A stretch of 64,000 nucleotides of DNA, from NCBI RefSeq assembly GCF_000715505.1, contig NZ_JHEH01000005.1:62001-126000 (forward strand), in the 5' to 3' direction. The stretch's first letter is position 1; each line of letters begins with the position of its first letter. This document shows positions 17,787 through 27,675 of the stretch, in pieces. The stretch comes from Thioclava dalianensis. GTDB lineage: Bacteria > Pseudomonadota > Alphaproteobacteria > Rhodobacterales > Rhodobacteraceae. The notes under the pieces were generated by a model. The model was not told the origin of the DNA and did not search any database. It worked only from the letters and a program-made list of their open reading frames with translations. The translations under genes were made by a program, and so were the position numbers.

Positions 17787-18674
17787 TTATCCTTTCACGG
17801 CGCCTGCGGCGATGCCGCGGACGAACCAGCGTCCCGAGACGAAATAGACGATCAGCGGCACCATGGCCGTGAGGATCGTCGCGGCCATATTGACGTTATA
17901 GGCCTTCGTTCCGGTGGTGGTGTTGACGATGTTATTGAGCTCGACGGTCATCGGCAGATGATCGCGCCCGGCGAAGATCAGACCGAACAGGAAGTCGTTC
18001 CAGATCCCGGTGACCTGCAAGATCGCGGCCACCACAAGGATCGGCCCCGACATCGGCAGCATCACACGGGTGAAAATGGTCCAGAACCCACCGCCGTCGA
18101 TCCGGGCCGCCTTGAACAGATCCACCGGCACCGCCGCGTAATAGTTGCGAAACAGCAAGGTCATCACCGGCATGCCAAAGATCACATGCACCACGATAAT
18201 GCCCGGCAGGGTGTTATAGAGCGACACCATCGAGAGCATCCGCACCAGCGGGTAGAGATAGACCTGATAGGGAATGAACGCGCCCATCAGCAGGACCGCG
18301 AAGATCAGGTTGCCCCCGCGCGGACGCCAGAATGACAGCGCATAACCGTTGATCGCGCCCAGCAGGATCGACAGGAAGGTACTTGGGATCATGATCTTGA
18401 AGGAGTTGAGCACGCCGACCCGAATGCCCTCACAATTGACCCCGGTGCAGGCCTTGGCCCAAGCGGTGACCCAAGGGGCGAGCGTCAGCTTCGAGGGCAG
18501 CGAGAAGATATTGCCCTGCTGGATCTCGGGCATCGTTTTGAACGAGGTCACGACCATCACATAGAAGGGCAGCAGGAAGAAGGCCGCAGCAAAGACGAGA
18601 AAGGCATAAAGCCCGATCCGTCCGGGGGTCAAATGGCGCGGCTTGGCACCGCGCGGATGGATGGGATCGCTCAT
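17787..18674 (-). CDS. Sugar ABC transporter permease (MalG-type)
   Basis: Inner-membrane permease of 295 residues with six helices and the EAA loop AAVPVDLFKAARIDGGGFWTIF near residues 190-210, which docks to the ATPase. It belongs to the MalG side of CUT1 importers. A periplasmic insertion contains two cysteines (ACTGVNC, near residues 88-94). The start at 18674 follows GGAGGGCAGC and overlaps the upstream permease by 4 bp; the longer open frame upstream lies inside that permease gene. Confidence 0.93.
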   Translation of the reverse strand: MSDPIHPRGAKPRHLTPGRIGLYAFLVFAAAFFLLPFYVMVVTSFKTMPEIQQGNIFSLPSKLTLAPWVTAWAKACTGVNCEGIRVGVLNSFKIMIPSTFLSILLGAINGYALSFWRPRGGNLIFAVLLMGAFIPYQVYLYPLVRMLSMVSLYNTLPGIIVVHVIFGMPVMTLLFRNYYAAVPVDLFKAARIDGGGFWTIFTRVMLPMSGPILVVAAILQVTGIWNDFLFGLIFAGRDHLPMTVELNNIVNTTTGTKAYNVNMAATILTAMVPLIVYFVSGRWFVRGIAAGAVKG

Positions 18675-19555
18675 GCTGCCCTCCGTTCTTTGCGGAAATA
18701 CTGGCGATAAAGCCACGGGCCCAACACCACGAGCACCGCCACGAACATCACCGAGGCTGCCGCCGTCGCAAGCGCGATATTCTGCCGGTTGAAGAGGTAA
18801 TCGATGACGAATTTCGCGGGCACTTCGGTCGAGATCCCGGGGCCGCCGCCGGTCATCGCCACGACGATATCGTAGACTTTCACCACCGCAATCGCGAGCA
18901 GCACGATGGCGGTCACGAACATCCCCGACATCATCGGGATGACGATCGAGATATAGACCCGCCATGTCGGAATGCCGTCGACGCGCGCGGCCTTCCAGAT
19001 ATCCTCGTCGATGCCGCGCAGCCCGGCCAGCAGGATCGCCATCACGAGGCCCGCCGATTGCCAAATCCCGGCAAAGCCCACCATATAGATCGCCCGATCC
19101 CCCCGCGCGAGCCAGTCGAAGCTAAAGCTCGTCCAGCCCCAGTTGTGCATCGCGTGCTGGATACCCAGCGTCGGGTTGAGGATCCATGCCCAGACCAGAC
19201 CGGTGACGATGAAGGACATGGCGTAGGGATAGAGAAAGATCGTGCGGAAGATCCCCTCGCCCTTGATCCGCTGATCGAGAAAGACCGCCATCAGAAAGCC
19301 AAGGACAAGGCATCCGACGATGAACATCACCCCAAAGATCGCGAGGTTCTGCACCGAGATAATCCAGCGCGCCGAGCGGAACAGTCGTTCATATTGCTCA
19401 AAGCCCACGAAGTCATATTTGGGCAGAATGCCCGAGCTGGTGAACGAGATACGGATCGTCCAGAGGATCGTTCCGAGATAGGCGAAGATCACGATCACCC
19501 AAGTCGGTATCAGGGCAGCCTGTGCACTCAGGCGGCGCAAGCGAAGCGGTTTCAT
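18671..19555 (-). CDS. Sugar ABC transporter permease (MalF-type)
   Basis: Inner-membrane permease of 294 residues with six predicted helices, the first at about residues 13-35, and the EAA loop GIDEDIWKAARVDGIPTWRVY near residues 200-220 (partly cited). Works with the MalG-type partner downstream. The ATG at 19555 has GGAG about nine bases upstream; an in-frame ATG ten codons earlier has no ribosome site. Confidence 0.93.
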   Translation of the reverse strand: MKPLRLRRLSAQAALIPTWVIVIFAYLGTILWTIRISFTSSGILPKYDFVGFEQYERLFRSARWIISVQNLAIFGVMFIVGCLVLGFLMAVFLDQRIKGEGIFRTIFLYPYAMSFIVTGLVWAWILNPTLGIQHAMHNWGWTSFSFDWLARGDRAIYMVGFAGIWQSAGLVMAILLAGLRGIDEDIWKAARVDGIPTWRVYISIVIPMMSGMFVTAIVLLAIAVVKVYDIVVAMTGGGPGISTEVPAKFVIDYLFNRQNIALATAAASVMFVAVLVVLGPWLYRQYFRKERRAA

Positions 19556-19587
19556 GAAAGGGGTCTCCTGTCGGGGCGCGGGCATGA

Positions 19588-19642
19588 CTGTCCAGTCCGA
19601 TCAGAACCGGACAGCGCGGCTCGGGCGGCCCAAAGACCGCCC
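19588..19642 (-). other. Tandem stem-loops between binding-protein and permease genes
   Basis: Two short inverted repeats lie in the 101-bp gap after the binding-protein gene: GGGCGG/CCGCCC (19623-19628, 19637-19642) and CTGTCC/GGACAG (19588-19593, 19609-19614). Such hairpins often protect or partly terminate the binding-protein transcript so that it exceeds that of the permeases. Confidence 0.5.
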
Positions 19643-19656
19643 TCACCTTTTGGCGC

Positions 19657-20901
19657 TCAGCCGCCGATGATTGCGGCGAACTGATCCACGAATTGCTGCG
19701 GAGTTTGGCTCTTATCGGTGAAATAGGCCGAGACGAGATCCTGAATCGAGCCGCTCATATCGGGCGTGATCAGGATGTCCGAGCTGGGCACGTAATCGCC
19801 CGATTTCAGCAGGGCGAGCCCCTTCTGGGCGCATTGATCCATCCCTTCGGAAGAGACATCCTTGAGAACGGGCACCGCCCCTTTCTTCTCGTTGAACGCA
19901 AGCTGGACCTTGGGCTCAAGCAGCACCTTGGCCAGCAAAGCCTGCGAGGCTTGCTCGGCCTTGCTTTTCACCTTGGGGAAGACGAACACATCGCCGCCGA
20001 CCCAATAGGTCTGATGTCCAAGACCCGGGATGCAGCCGACATCCTTGCCGGGCACTTTCTTGTTCACGTCGATCTCGCCCTTGGCCCAATCGCCCATGAA
20101 GTTGAAGCCGGCCTTGTTGTCGATCACAAGCGCGATCGCCTGATTCCACTGCCGCCCCTGCATGCCGGGATCGACATAGTCGCGCAGCTTGCCGAAGGTC
20201 TCGGCAACCTTCAGGAACTCCGGCGATTTGACCGCATCGACGTCATGATCCTTGATGATCTTCATATAAAGATCCTTGCCGCCCTGCGTGATCAGCACGT
20301 TGTAAAAGGTCAGAACCTGCGTCCAGGCATCGCCCGCTTGCGCCAGCGGGATCACCCCGTCCTTCTTGAGCGCTGCGAGATCGGTCAACAGGTCATCCCA
20401 AGTCTTCGGGGGCTCCAGCCCCGCCTTCTTGAGCACCTCGGGTGAGTACCAGAGCCACGTGTTGGAATGGATATCGACCGGCACTGCATACATGTGCCCA
20501 TCCACCGAAACCGCGTTGAGCAGCACCGGGTTGATCTTGTCTTTCCAGCCATATTCCTTGGCCAGCGGATCGAGGTTGCGCAGCAACCCGTTCGAGACGA
20601 GCTCATCGAATTGCTTGCCGGTATTAAACTGCATCGCGGTGGGCGGATTGCCCCCGATGATCCGGTTGATGCCATCGGTCCGGGCCGCATCGCCACCGCC
20701 CCCCGCCACGGCCGCATCGACCCAGTCGCCGCCCTGCGCATCAAAGGCTTTCTCAAATTCCATCACCGCTGCATGCTCGCCACCCGAGGTCCACCAATGG
20801 ATGACTTCTGCCTTGTCGGCGGCTTGCGCCTGCATACCCGCCAGACCGAACGCCGCGGATGCGACGACGGCGAGGGCACGGTTCTTCGTGACAGTATTCA
20901 T
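19657..20901 (-). CDS. Sugar ABC transporter periplasmic binding protein (CUT1)
   Basis: Extracytoplasmic binding protein of 414 residues with a clear Sec signal peptide (MNTVTKNRALAVVASAAFG..., cleavage likely after AQA near residue 27). Mature-region features of the family-1 sugar-binding proteins include VIHWWTSGGEHAAV near the N-terminus and FNFMGDWAKGEI. First gene of the eight-gene operon that runs to 12458. GGAGGAGAGA precedes the ATG at 20901. The upstream 100 bp carry two LacI-type operators, so it is probably induced through the divergent LacI regulator. Ligand unknown; a glycoside or disaccharide is likely from the enzymes downstream. Confidence 0.93.
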   Translation of the reverse strand: MNTVTKNRALAVVASAAFGLAGMQAQAADKAEVIHWWTSGGEHAAVMEFEKAFDAQGGDWVDAAVAGGGGDAARTDGINRIIGGNPPTAMQFNTGKQFDELVSNGLLRNLDPLAKEYGWKDKINPVLLNAVSVDGHMYAVPVDIHSNTWLWYSPEVLKKAGLEPPKTWDDLLTDLAALKKDGVIPLAQAGDAWTQVLTFYNVLITQGGKDLYMKIIKDHDVDAVKSPEFLKVAETFGKLRDYVDPGMQGRQWNQAIALVIDNKAGFNFMGDWAKGEIDVNKKVPGKDVGCIPGLGHQTYWVGGDVFVFPKVKSKAEQASQALLAKVLLEPKVQLAFNEKKGAVPVLKDVSSEGMDQCAQKGLALLKSGDYVPSSDILITPDMSGSIQDLVSAYFTDKSQTPQQFVDQFAAIIGG

Positions 20902-20956
20902 TCTCTCCTCCCTGATTGCTCGCGACTCCTCAATCGCGCAATTGATTGCTCTCCAC

Positions 20957-20970
20957 TGCAATCGATTACA
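20957..20970. promoter_or_regulatory. LacI-family operator candidate (proximal)
   Basis: TGCAATCGATTACA matches the LacI/GalR pattern TGNAANCGNTTNCA at all fixed positions. It lies 55 bp upstream of the binding-protein start codon. Confidence 0.7.
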
Positions 20971-20987
20971 GACACGGTAGATTCGAA

Positions 20988-21001
20988 TGCAATCGATTGC
21001 A
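20988..21001. promoter_or_regulatory. LacI-family operator candidate (distal, perfect palindrome)
   Basis: TGCAATCGATTGCA is a perfect 14-bp palindrome with the central CpG typical of LacI-family operators. Its centre is 31 bp, about three helical turns, from the proximal site, so two repressor dimers could sit on the same DNA face. It is only 19 bp from the regulator's own first possible start codon, which implies autoregulation. Confidence 0.75.
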
Positions 21002-21019
21002 AGTTTCAAGTTTTAGGCT

Positions 21020-22171
21020 ATGAATAATGTGACCAACGTCGTACCTGTTCTTTCCCTAGAGCGGGCAAAAGCGCCTGTCTGCACAGGCGACAATGAGGTT
21101 TCGGTGAACAAGACGACAGGCGAGATACCCCCTCGGCCAGAGCGGCGACGGACCACAGGTCAGCGACAGACGATGGCGGATGTCGCCCGGCGTGCGGGTG
21201 TGTCGACGGCAACTGTCTCGCGCGCGCTCACCCGCCCCGATCAGGTGAACGCAAAGACCCGCGACATGGTACGCAAGATCGCGCAAGAGCTTGGCTTTCG
21301 TCCCAATCTGATCGGGCGGCAGCTGCGCACACAGGCCGCCCACTCACTGCTGATCCTCGTGCAGGACCTTGAAAACCCGTTTTATTCCGAGCTGATCAAA
21401 GGGGCGGAATCGGTCTGTCGGGAGCGCCAGTTCTCGGTCATGGTCGGCGGCACCGATGGCTATGAGGATGTCGAGACGCTCTATGCCGAGCAATTTCTGG
21501 GAGGCCGCGTCGACGGGCTGATCCTGCTGACCGGACATCTGCCCGCGGGCCTCTCGGCCAGCCTTGCCACCCAAAGCCCCGTGGTTCTGGTCTCCGAGGA
21601 CAATCCAGAGCTCGATCTCTGCGCGGTGTTGATTGACAATCCCGGCTGGGCCACGCGCGCCACCGCCCATCTTATCGCGCAGGGCCACCGTCGCATCGCG
21701 CATCTCTGTGGCCCGATGACCCGCATCATCAGCCCCGAGCGCCGCGAGGGGTATCGCCGGGCGCTGGCCACGGCCGGGATCGCGCATGATCCGCAGCTTG
21801 AGGTGCCCGGCGACTTCTCATTTGAGTCCGGACGAGAGGCGGTGCGCCAATTGCTCAGCCTGCCAGAGCCGCCAACCGCGATCTTCTGCGCCAATGACGA
21901 ATCCGCCCTTGGCGCGATCCGCGCGGTTCAGCAAGCGGGGCTCTCGGTCCCCGGCGACATCTCGATCATCGGCTTTGACGACACCAAGCTCGCCCAGTTT
22001 TCCGACCCGCCGCTCACGACAGTGCGCCAGCCGCGCCAGCAAATGGGGGCCGCCGCCGCCGATCTGGTGATCGGCCTGATCGAGAACGGCCCCGCGCAAC
22101 GAACGCGCCTGCTGCTGGACTGTCAGCTGATCGAGCGCGGAACCGTCGGCCCCTGCCCCGTCCCGCGTTAA
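21020..22171 (+). CDS. LacI-family transcriptional regulator of the ycj-like sugar operon
   Basis: Contains the LacI helix-turn-helix MADVARRAGVSTATVSRALT followed by the hinge and a periplasmic-binding-protein-like sugar domain (VDGLILLTGHLP, PPTAIFCANDESALGAIRAV, GFDDTKLAQFSDPPLTTVRQP). It is read divergently from the sugar operon and the two palindromes lie between them, so it most likely represses the operon until a sugar ligand binds. From the ATG at 21020 the protein has 383 residues, with about 50 unusual residues before the HTH; a GTG at 21104 preceded by TGAGG, or the ATG at 21173, would give a more typical N-terminus. Confidence 0.92.
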   Translation: MNNVTNVVPVLSLERAKAPVCTGDNEVSVNKTTGEIPPRPERRRTTGQRQTMADVARRAGVSTATVSRALTRPDQVNAKTRDMVRKIAQELGFRPNLIGRQLRTQAAHSLLILVQDLENPFYSELIKGAESVCRERQFSVMVGGTDGYEDVETLYAEQFLGGRVDGLILLTGHLPAGLSASLATQSPVVLVSEDNPELDLCAVLIDNPGWATRATAHLIAQGHRRIAHLCGPMTRIISPERREGYRRALATAGIAHDPQLEVPGDFSFESGREAVRQLLSLPEPPTAIFCANDESALGAIRAVQQAGLSVPGDISIIGFDDTKLAQFSDPPLTTVRQPRQQMGAAAADLVIGLIENGPAQRTRLLLDCQLIERGTVGPCPVPR

Positions 22172-22182
22172 AGCACGCGATC

Positions 22183-24219
22183 TCACAGATCCTTCATCAG
22201 CCGCAGCGCATCATAGATCGCCGCATGGGTGTTGCGCGCGCTCACCGCATCGCCGATTCTGAACAGCGCAAACTGCCCGTCGGGATTGCGCGCGCTCTCT
22301 TGCGGACGGCCTGAGATCAGCGCCTCATAATCCACCTCGCCCAGATTGGACGAGAGCGGCTTGAGCTCAAAATACAGCTCATCAAGCGGGCGCGTGCCGT
22401 GATTGATCACAACCTGATCGACCAGCCGCTCCTGCGTCGCTGCACCGTAATCGCTACCCAGCGTCGCGCGCAGCCGGTTTCCCTCGCGCGCCACCGAAAG
22501 CAGCCGCCATGTCACGGTAAACACCGTGTCGCGGGTTTGCAGGTTTCGCATATAGGGCACGAGGTTCATCGCCATCACCTCGGGCGCGAAGCTGCGATCG
22601 GGCGTCACGATCTCGACGCGCGCGCCCGTGGCCGAGATCTTATCCGCCGCCATCAGCCCCGGATTATCCCCCGCATCATCGAAGATCAGCACATCGCGCC
22701 CCGGCGCTGCATCACCCGACAGGATATCCCAAGCCGAGACCACAAGCGCATTTCCCTGCGCCAGCACCTCGGTATGCGGCAGCCCGCCCGTGGCCACGAT
22801 CACCAGATCGGGCGCACTCTCAACCACGTCGGACGCTTCGGCATAGGTGTTGAAGCGGAACGTCACGCCGCGCTTGAGACATTGCTCATAGCGCCAGTCG
22901 GTGATCGAGATCATCTCGCGCCGCCGGGGATCCTGTGCGGTGAGCCGGATCTGGCCGCCTGGCTGATCGGCGGCCTCAAAGACTGTGACCGCATGGCCGC
23001 GCTCGGCGGCGACCCGCGCCGCCTCCAGCCCCGCAGGCCCCGCCCCGATCACGCTCACCCGCTTGGGCAGAGGCGCCGGGGCAATCGTGTGGCCCACTTC
23101 GCGCTCACGCCCCGTCGCCGGGTTGTGCAGACAGAGCGCCATACCGCCCTGATAGATCCGATCGAGGCAATAGTTCGCCCCGACGCAAGGCCGGATATCC
23201 GCCTCGCGCCCTTCGACGATTTTGCGCACGAGATGCGGATCGGCGATATGCGCCCGCGTCATCCCGACCATATCGAGCTTGCCGCTGGCGATGGCGTGAC
23301 GCGCGGTCGCGACATCGGGGATCTTCGCGGCATGGAAGGTCGGGAACTGCGTCGCCGCCCGGATCTCTCCGGCGAAATCGAGGTGCGGTGCGTTGCGCAT
23401 TCCCTGAATCGGGATCACATCGGTCAGCCCCGGATCGGAGTCGATATGCCCCTTCACGACATTAAGGAAATCGACCATCCCGCTGTCTTTCAGACGCTGC
23501 GATATCTCCAGCCCGTCGGCGCGCGTCAGCCCGCCCGGCAGATCCTCATCGCCGGTATAGCGCACGCCGACGATGAAGTCCGGCCCGACGCGCTCGCGAA
23601 TGGCGCGCAGCGTGTCGAACGTAAAGCGCAGCCTGTTGTCGAGACTGCCGCCATAGGGTGCGTCGAGATCATTGGTCAGCGGCGACCAGAACTGATCCAT
23701 CAGATGGCCATAGGCCTGCAATTCGATCCCGTCTAGCCCGGCGTCCTTCATCCGCTCAGCGGCATCGGCATAATCTTCAATGATGCGCGCGATATCCCAG
23801 TCTTCGAGCCGTTTGGGAAAGGCACGATGCGCAGGCTCTCGACTATGACTGGGTGACACAACAGGCAGCCAATCGGCCTTATCCCAACGCGTACGCCGTC
23901 CCAGATGCGTCAGCTGGATCATCACCGCCGCGCCATGATCGTGGCATTCGTCGGTGAGCGCGCGCATCCATCCGACGACCTCATCCTTCCAAGCCAGGAT
24001 ATTGTTGAACACCGGCGGGCTGTCGCGCGCAACGCTGGCAGAACCCGCCGTCATCGTCAGCGCCACCCCGGCCCGCGCGCGTTCGACGTGATAGGCGCGG
24101 TAGCGGTCTTTCGGCATCCCATCTTCGGGATAGGCCGGTTCATGACTGGTGATCATGATCCGGTTGCGCAGCGTGAGATGTTTGAGCTGATAGGGCTGAA
24201 GGAGTGGATCGTTGGACAT
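22183..24219 (-). CDS. NADH:flavin oxidoreductase / N-demethylase (DgcA/HpbB type)
   Basis: A 678-residue fusion of an Old-Yellow-Enzyme TIM barrel (residues 1-370) with an FAD/NAD(P) reductase half, as in trimethylamine dehydrogenase. Between them lie cysteines in RPCVGANYCLDRIY and ALCLHNPATG that fit the [4Fe-4S] site, then the dinucleotide fold VSVIGAGPAGLEAARVAAERGH near residue 385 (partly cited). Relatives demethylate dimethylglycine (DgcA) or N-methylproline (stachydrine pathway). With the Rieske oxygenase next door it would remove later methyl groups of a betaine. The start at 24219 follows AGAGG. It is divergent from the TetR gene. Exact substrate is not decided by sequence alone. 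Confidence 0.88.
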   Translation of the reverse strand: MSNDPLLQPYQLKHLTLRNRIMITSHEPAYPEDGMPKDRYRAYHVERARAGVALTMTAGSASVARDSPPVFNNILAWKDEVVGWMRALTDECHDHGAAVMIQLTHLGRRTRWDKADWLPVVSPSHSREPAHRAFPKRLEDWDIARIIEDYADAAERMKDAGLDGIELQAYGHLMDQFWSPLTNDLDAPYGGSLDNRLRFTFDTLRAIRERVGPDFIVGVRYTGDEDLPGGLTRADGLEISQRLKDSGMVDFLNVVKGHIDSDPGLTDVIPIQGMRNAPHLDFAGEIRAATQFPTFHAAKIPDVATARHAIASGKLDMVGMTRAHIADPHLVRKIVEGREADIRPCVGANYCLDRIYQGGMALCLHNPATGREREVGHTIAPAPLPKRVSVIGAGPAGLEAARVAAERGHAVTVFEAADQPGGQIRLTAQDPRRREMISITDWRYEQCLKRGVTFRFNTYAEASDVVESAPDLVIVATGGLPHTEVLAQGNALVVSAWDILSGDAAPGRDVLIFDDAGDNPGLMAADKISATGARVEIVTPDRSFAPEVMAMNLVPYMRNLQTRDTVFTVTWRLLSVAREGNRLRATLGSDYGAATQERLVDQVVINHGTRPLDELYFELKPLSSNLGEVDYEALISGRPQESARNPDGQFALFRIGDAVSARNTHAAIYDALRLMKDL

Positions 24220-24277
24220 GGGAGCCTCTGGGTTGCTCCGTTCAGCCTGCCACAATGTTCACATGTGTCAAGTTTAA

Positions 24278-24291
24278 GTTCACTAGTGAAC
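24278..24291. promoter_or_regulatory. TetR operator candidate in the betaine cluster
   Basis: Perfect 14-bp palindrome GTTCACTAGTGAAC between the flavoenzyme gene and the TetR gene. A further half-site TGTTCACATGTG lies 22 bp to the left (24256-24267), closer to the flavoenzyme start. The pair fits a TetR-type site controlling both divergent promoters. Confidence 0.7.
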
Positions 24292-24332
24292 ATTTTCTTG
24301 TATGCCACCCGCGGGACCGCTAGCCTGCGCGC

Positions 24333-25016
24333 ATGACACGACACGGCGACATGGACACAGGCTGGCGCGGCTCGCGGGAGGGCTGGCTTGATGCGGCGCG
24401 CGCGGCGCTGATCGAGGGCGGCGTGGATGCGGTCAAGATCCAGCCGCTCGCCAAACGGCTGAAACTGTCCCGCACGAGTTTCTACTGGTTCTTCAAGGAT
24501 CGCGATGCGTTGCTCGCAGCGCTGTGCGAAGATTGGGAGGCGGGCACCACCGCGCCGCTTCTCGCCGCCACCCAAGCCTATGCCGCGACCGACACCGAGG
24601 CGATGCTCAATGTCATCGCCTGCTTCTTGTCAGGCGCCTTCGATGCGGGGCTGGAATATGCGCTTCGGGCTTGGGCGCTGAGCGACGATCAGATTGCCGA
24701 GACCCTGCGCGCAGCCGATGACCAGCGCCTCGCGGCGTTGCGCGAGATGCTCGCCGCGCATGGTCACGGCCCCGACGAGGCCGATGCGCGGGCGCGCGCG
24801 GTCTATCTTGTGCAGATCGGTTATATCTCGATGCGCACGGAAGAAACGCTGGAGATACGACTGTCGCGCATCGCGCATTACGTTGAGATTTTCACGGGCC
24901 GTAGCGCGACCGCAGAGGAGTTGGCCCGCTGCGAAGCCCAGCTCTATCAAGCGCAGGATGCGCACGCAGAGGGCGGCCCCTCTCGACCGCCCAATGACGG
25001 GGACGACACGGCCTGA
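24333..25016 (+). CDS. TetR-family regulator of the betaine demethylation cluster
   Basis: Protein of up to 227 residues with an N-terminal TetR HTH (AALIEGGVDAVKIQPLAKRL then LSRTSFYWFFKDRDALLAAL, about residues 25-65) and a helical ligand domain. The palindrome at 24278-24291 immediately upstream suggests autoregulation and control of the divergent demethylase; the Rieske genes downstream may be read through or have their own promoter in the 225-bp gap. An ATG at 24351 is an equally possible start. That gap (25017-25241) shows no gene. Confidence 0.88.
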   Translation: MTRHGDMDTGWRGSREGWLDAARAALIEGGVDAVKIQPLAKRLKLSRTSFYWFFKDRDALLAALCEDWEAGTTAPLLAATQAYAATDTEAMLNVIACFLSGAFDAGLEYALRAWALSDDQIAETLRAADDQRLAALREMLAAHGHGPDEADARARAVYLVQIGYISMRTEETLEIRLSRIAHYVEIFTGRSATAEELARCEAQLYQAQDAHAEGGPSRPPNDGDDTA

Positions 25017-26480
<1,464 letters not shown>

Positions 26481-26484
26481 GGCG

Positions 26485-27570
26485 ATGGGAGACTATGTCG
26501 ATCTGAGCGCCTCAGAGGATGCCGGGATCTGGACCGATCGCGAGATGCTGGAATGCTGCTCGGTCGTGCCTGAGGCGCCCAACACCGTCACCTTCAGCTT
26601 CGTGGCCCCCTCCGGCGCGCTCTTTCGCTACGCGCCGGGCCAGTTCCTGACGCTTGAGCTGCCGGTGCCCGGCGGGCCGCTCTGGCGGACCTATACGATC
26701 TCGTCTTCGCCCTCGCGCCCGCTGGGCATCACGATCACCGTCAAGGCGCAGGACGGCAGTCTGGGAACCCGCTGGATGCTGGACACCTTGCGCCCGGGCA
26801 TGAAGATCAAGGCCATCGGCCCGGCAGGCGTCTTCACGCTGCCGCCCAAAGAGCGCAAGAAATACCTCTTTATCTCGGCAGGTTCAGGGATCACGCCGTC
26901 GCTGTCGATGACCACTTATCTCTATGATCGCGGCACCGATATCGATGTGACGCTGATCGCCTGCGCACGCCGCCCCTCCGAGATCATCGGGCGCCACCGG
27001 CTGGAGCTGATGGCCGCACGGGTGCCCACGATCAAGCTGCATTTCATCGTCGCGCAAGATGACCCTTATCAAGTCTGGACCGGCTATCGCGGGCGGCTCA
27101 ACCAGATCATGATCGGTCTGATCGCAGGCGACTACCTTGAGCGCGAAGTCTATTGCTGCGGCCCCGAACCGTTCATGGCCGCCGTGCGCGAGATGCTGAT
27201 CGCGCTTGGATATGACATGGAGCGCTATCATCAGGAAAGCTTCACCGCCCCGGCAGAAGACGCAGCCGACGTGGATATTCCCGACGATCTGGTGCCTGAT
27301 GAGACCAGCGCCGCCGAAGTCCGTTTTGCCGCCTCCGATGTGGCCGCGGAATGCAACGAGACCGACACGATCCTCGCCGTGGGCCGCGCCTCCGGCATCG
27401 TGATCCCCTCGGGCTGCACCTTTGGCGTCTGCGGCACCTGCAAGATCCGCAAGCTCTCGGGCAATGTGCACATGGTTCATAACGGCGGGATCTCGCAGGA
27501 GGATATCGACGCGGGCTATATCCTCGCCTGCTGCTCGAAACCCATCGGCACGGTCGAAATCGACGTCTAA
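26485..27570 (+). CDS. Oxygenase reductase with C-terminal [2Fe-2S] ferredoxin domain (GbcB-like)
   Basis: NADH-dependent reductase of 361 residues that passes electrons to the Rieske oxygenase. Order: FAD-binding beta-barrel with WRTYTISSSPSRP (about residues 70-82), NAD-binding domain with FISAGSGITPSLSMTTYL and the CCGPEPFMAAVREML nucleotide motif, then a plant-type ferredoxin domain with CTFGVCGTCKIRK and a distant Cys in ILACCSKP. The domain order matches GbcB and carnitine/stachydrine oxygenase reductases. Ends the betaine block; next gene is a LysR regulator after 105 bp. Confidence 0.92.
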   Translation: MGDYVDLSASEDAGIWTDREMLECCSVVPEAPNTVTFSFVAPSGALFRYAPGQFLTLELPVPGGPLWRTYTISSSPSRPLGITITVKAQDGSLGTRWMLDTLRPGMKIKAIGPAGVFTLPPKERKKYLFISAGSGITPSLSMTTYLYDRGTDIDVTLIACARRPSEIIGRHRLELMAARVPTIKLHFIVAQDDPYQVWTGYRGRLNQIMIGLIAGDYLEREVYCCGPEPFMAAVREMLIALGYDMERYHQESFTAPAEDAADVDIPDDLVPDETSAAEVRFAASDVAAECNETDTILAVGRASGIVIPSGCTFGVCGTCKIRKLSGNVHMVHNGGISQEDIDAGYILACCSKPIGTVEIDV

Positions 27571-27642
27571 AGCGCGACGCCCCCGACCGCCCGCAAGCTC
27601 TCGCGCAATTGGGACTGGCGAGGGCGGGCCTGACTCCTTATG

Positions 27643-27653
27643 TTTGGGCCAAA
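27643..27653. promoter_or_regulatory. Possible LysR box
   Basis: TTTGG-G-CCAAA is an interrupted palindrome inside a larger TTAT...ATAA-like context 23 bp before the preferred LysR start codon. It has the T-N11-A form expected of LysR sites, but such short motifs occur by chance; no divergent target lies here. Confidence 0.3.
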
Positions 27654-27675
27654 TAACAAGGGCCCGCTTATACCG

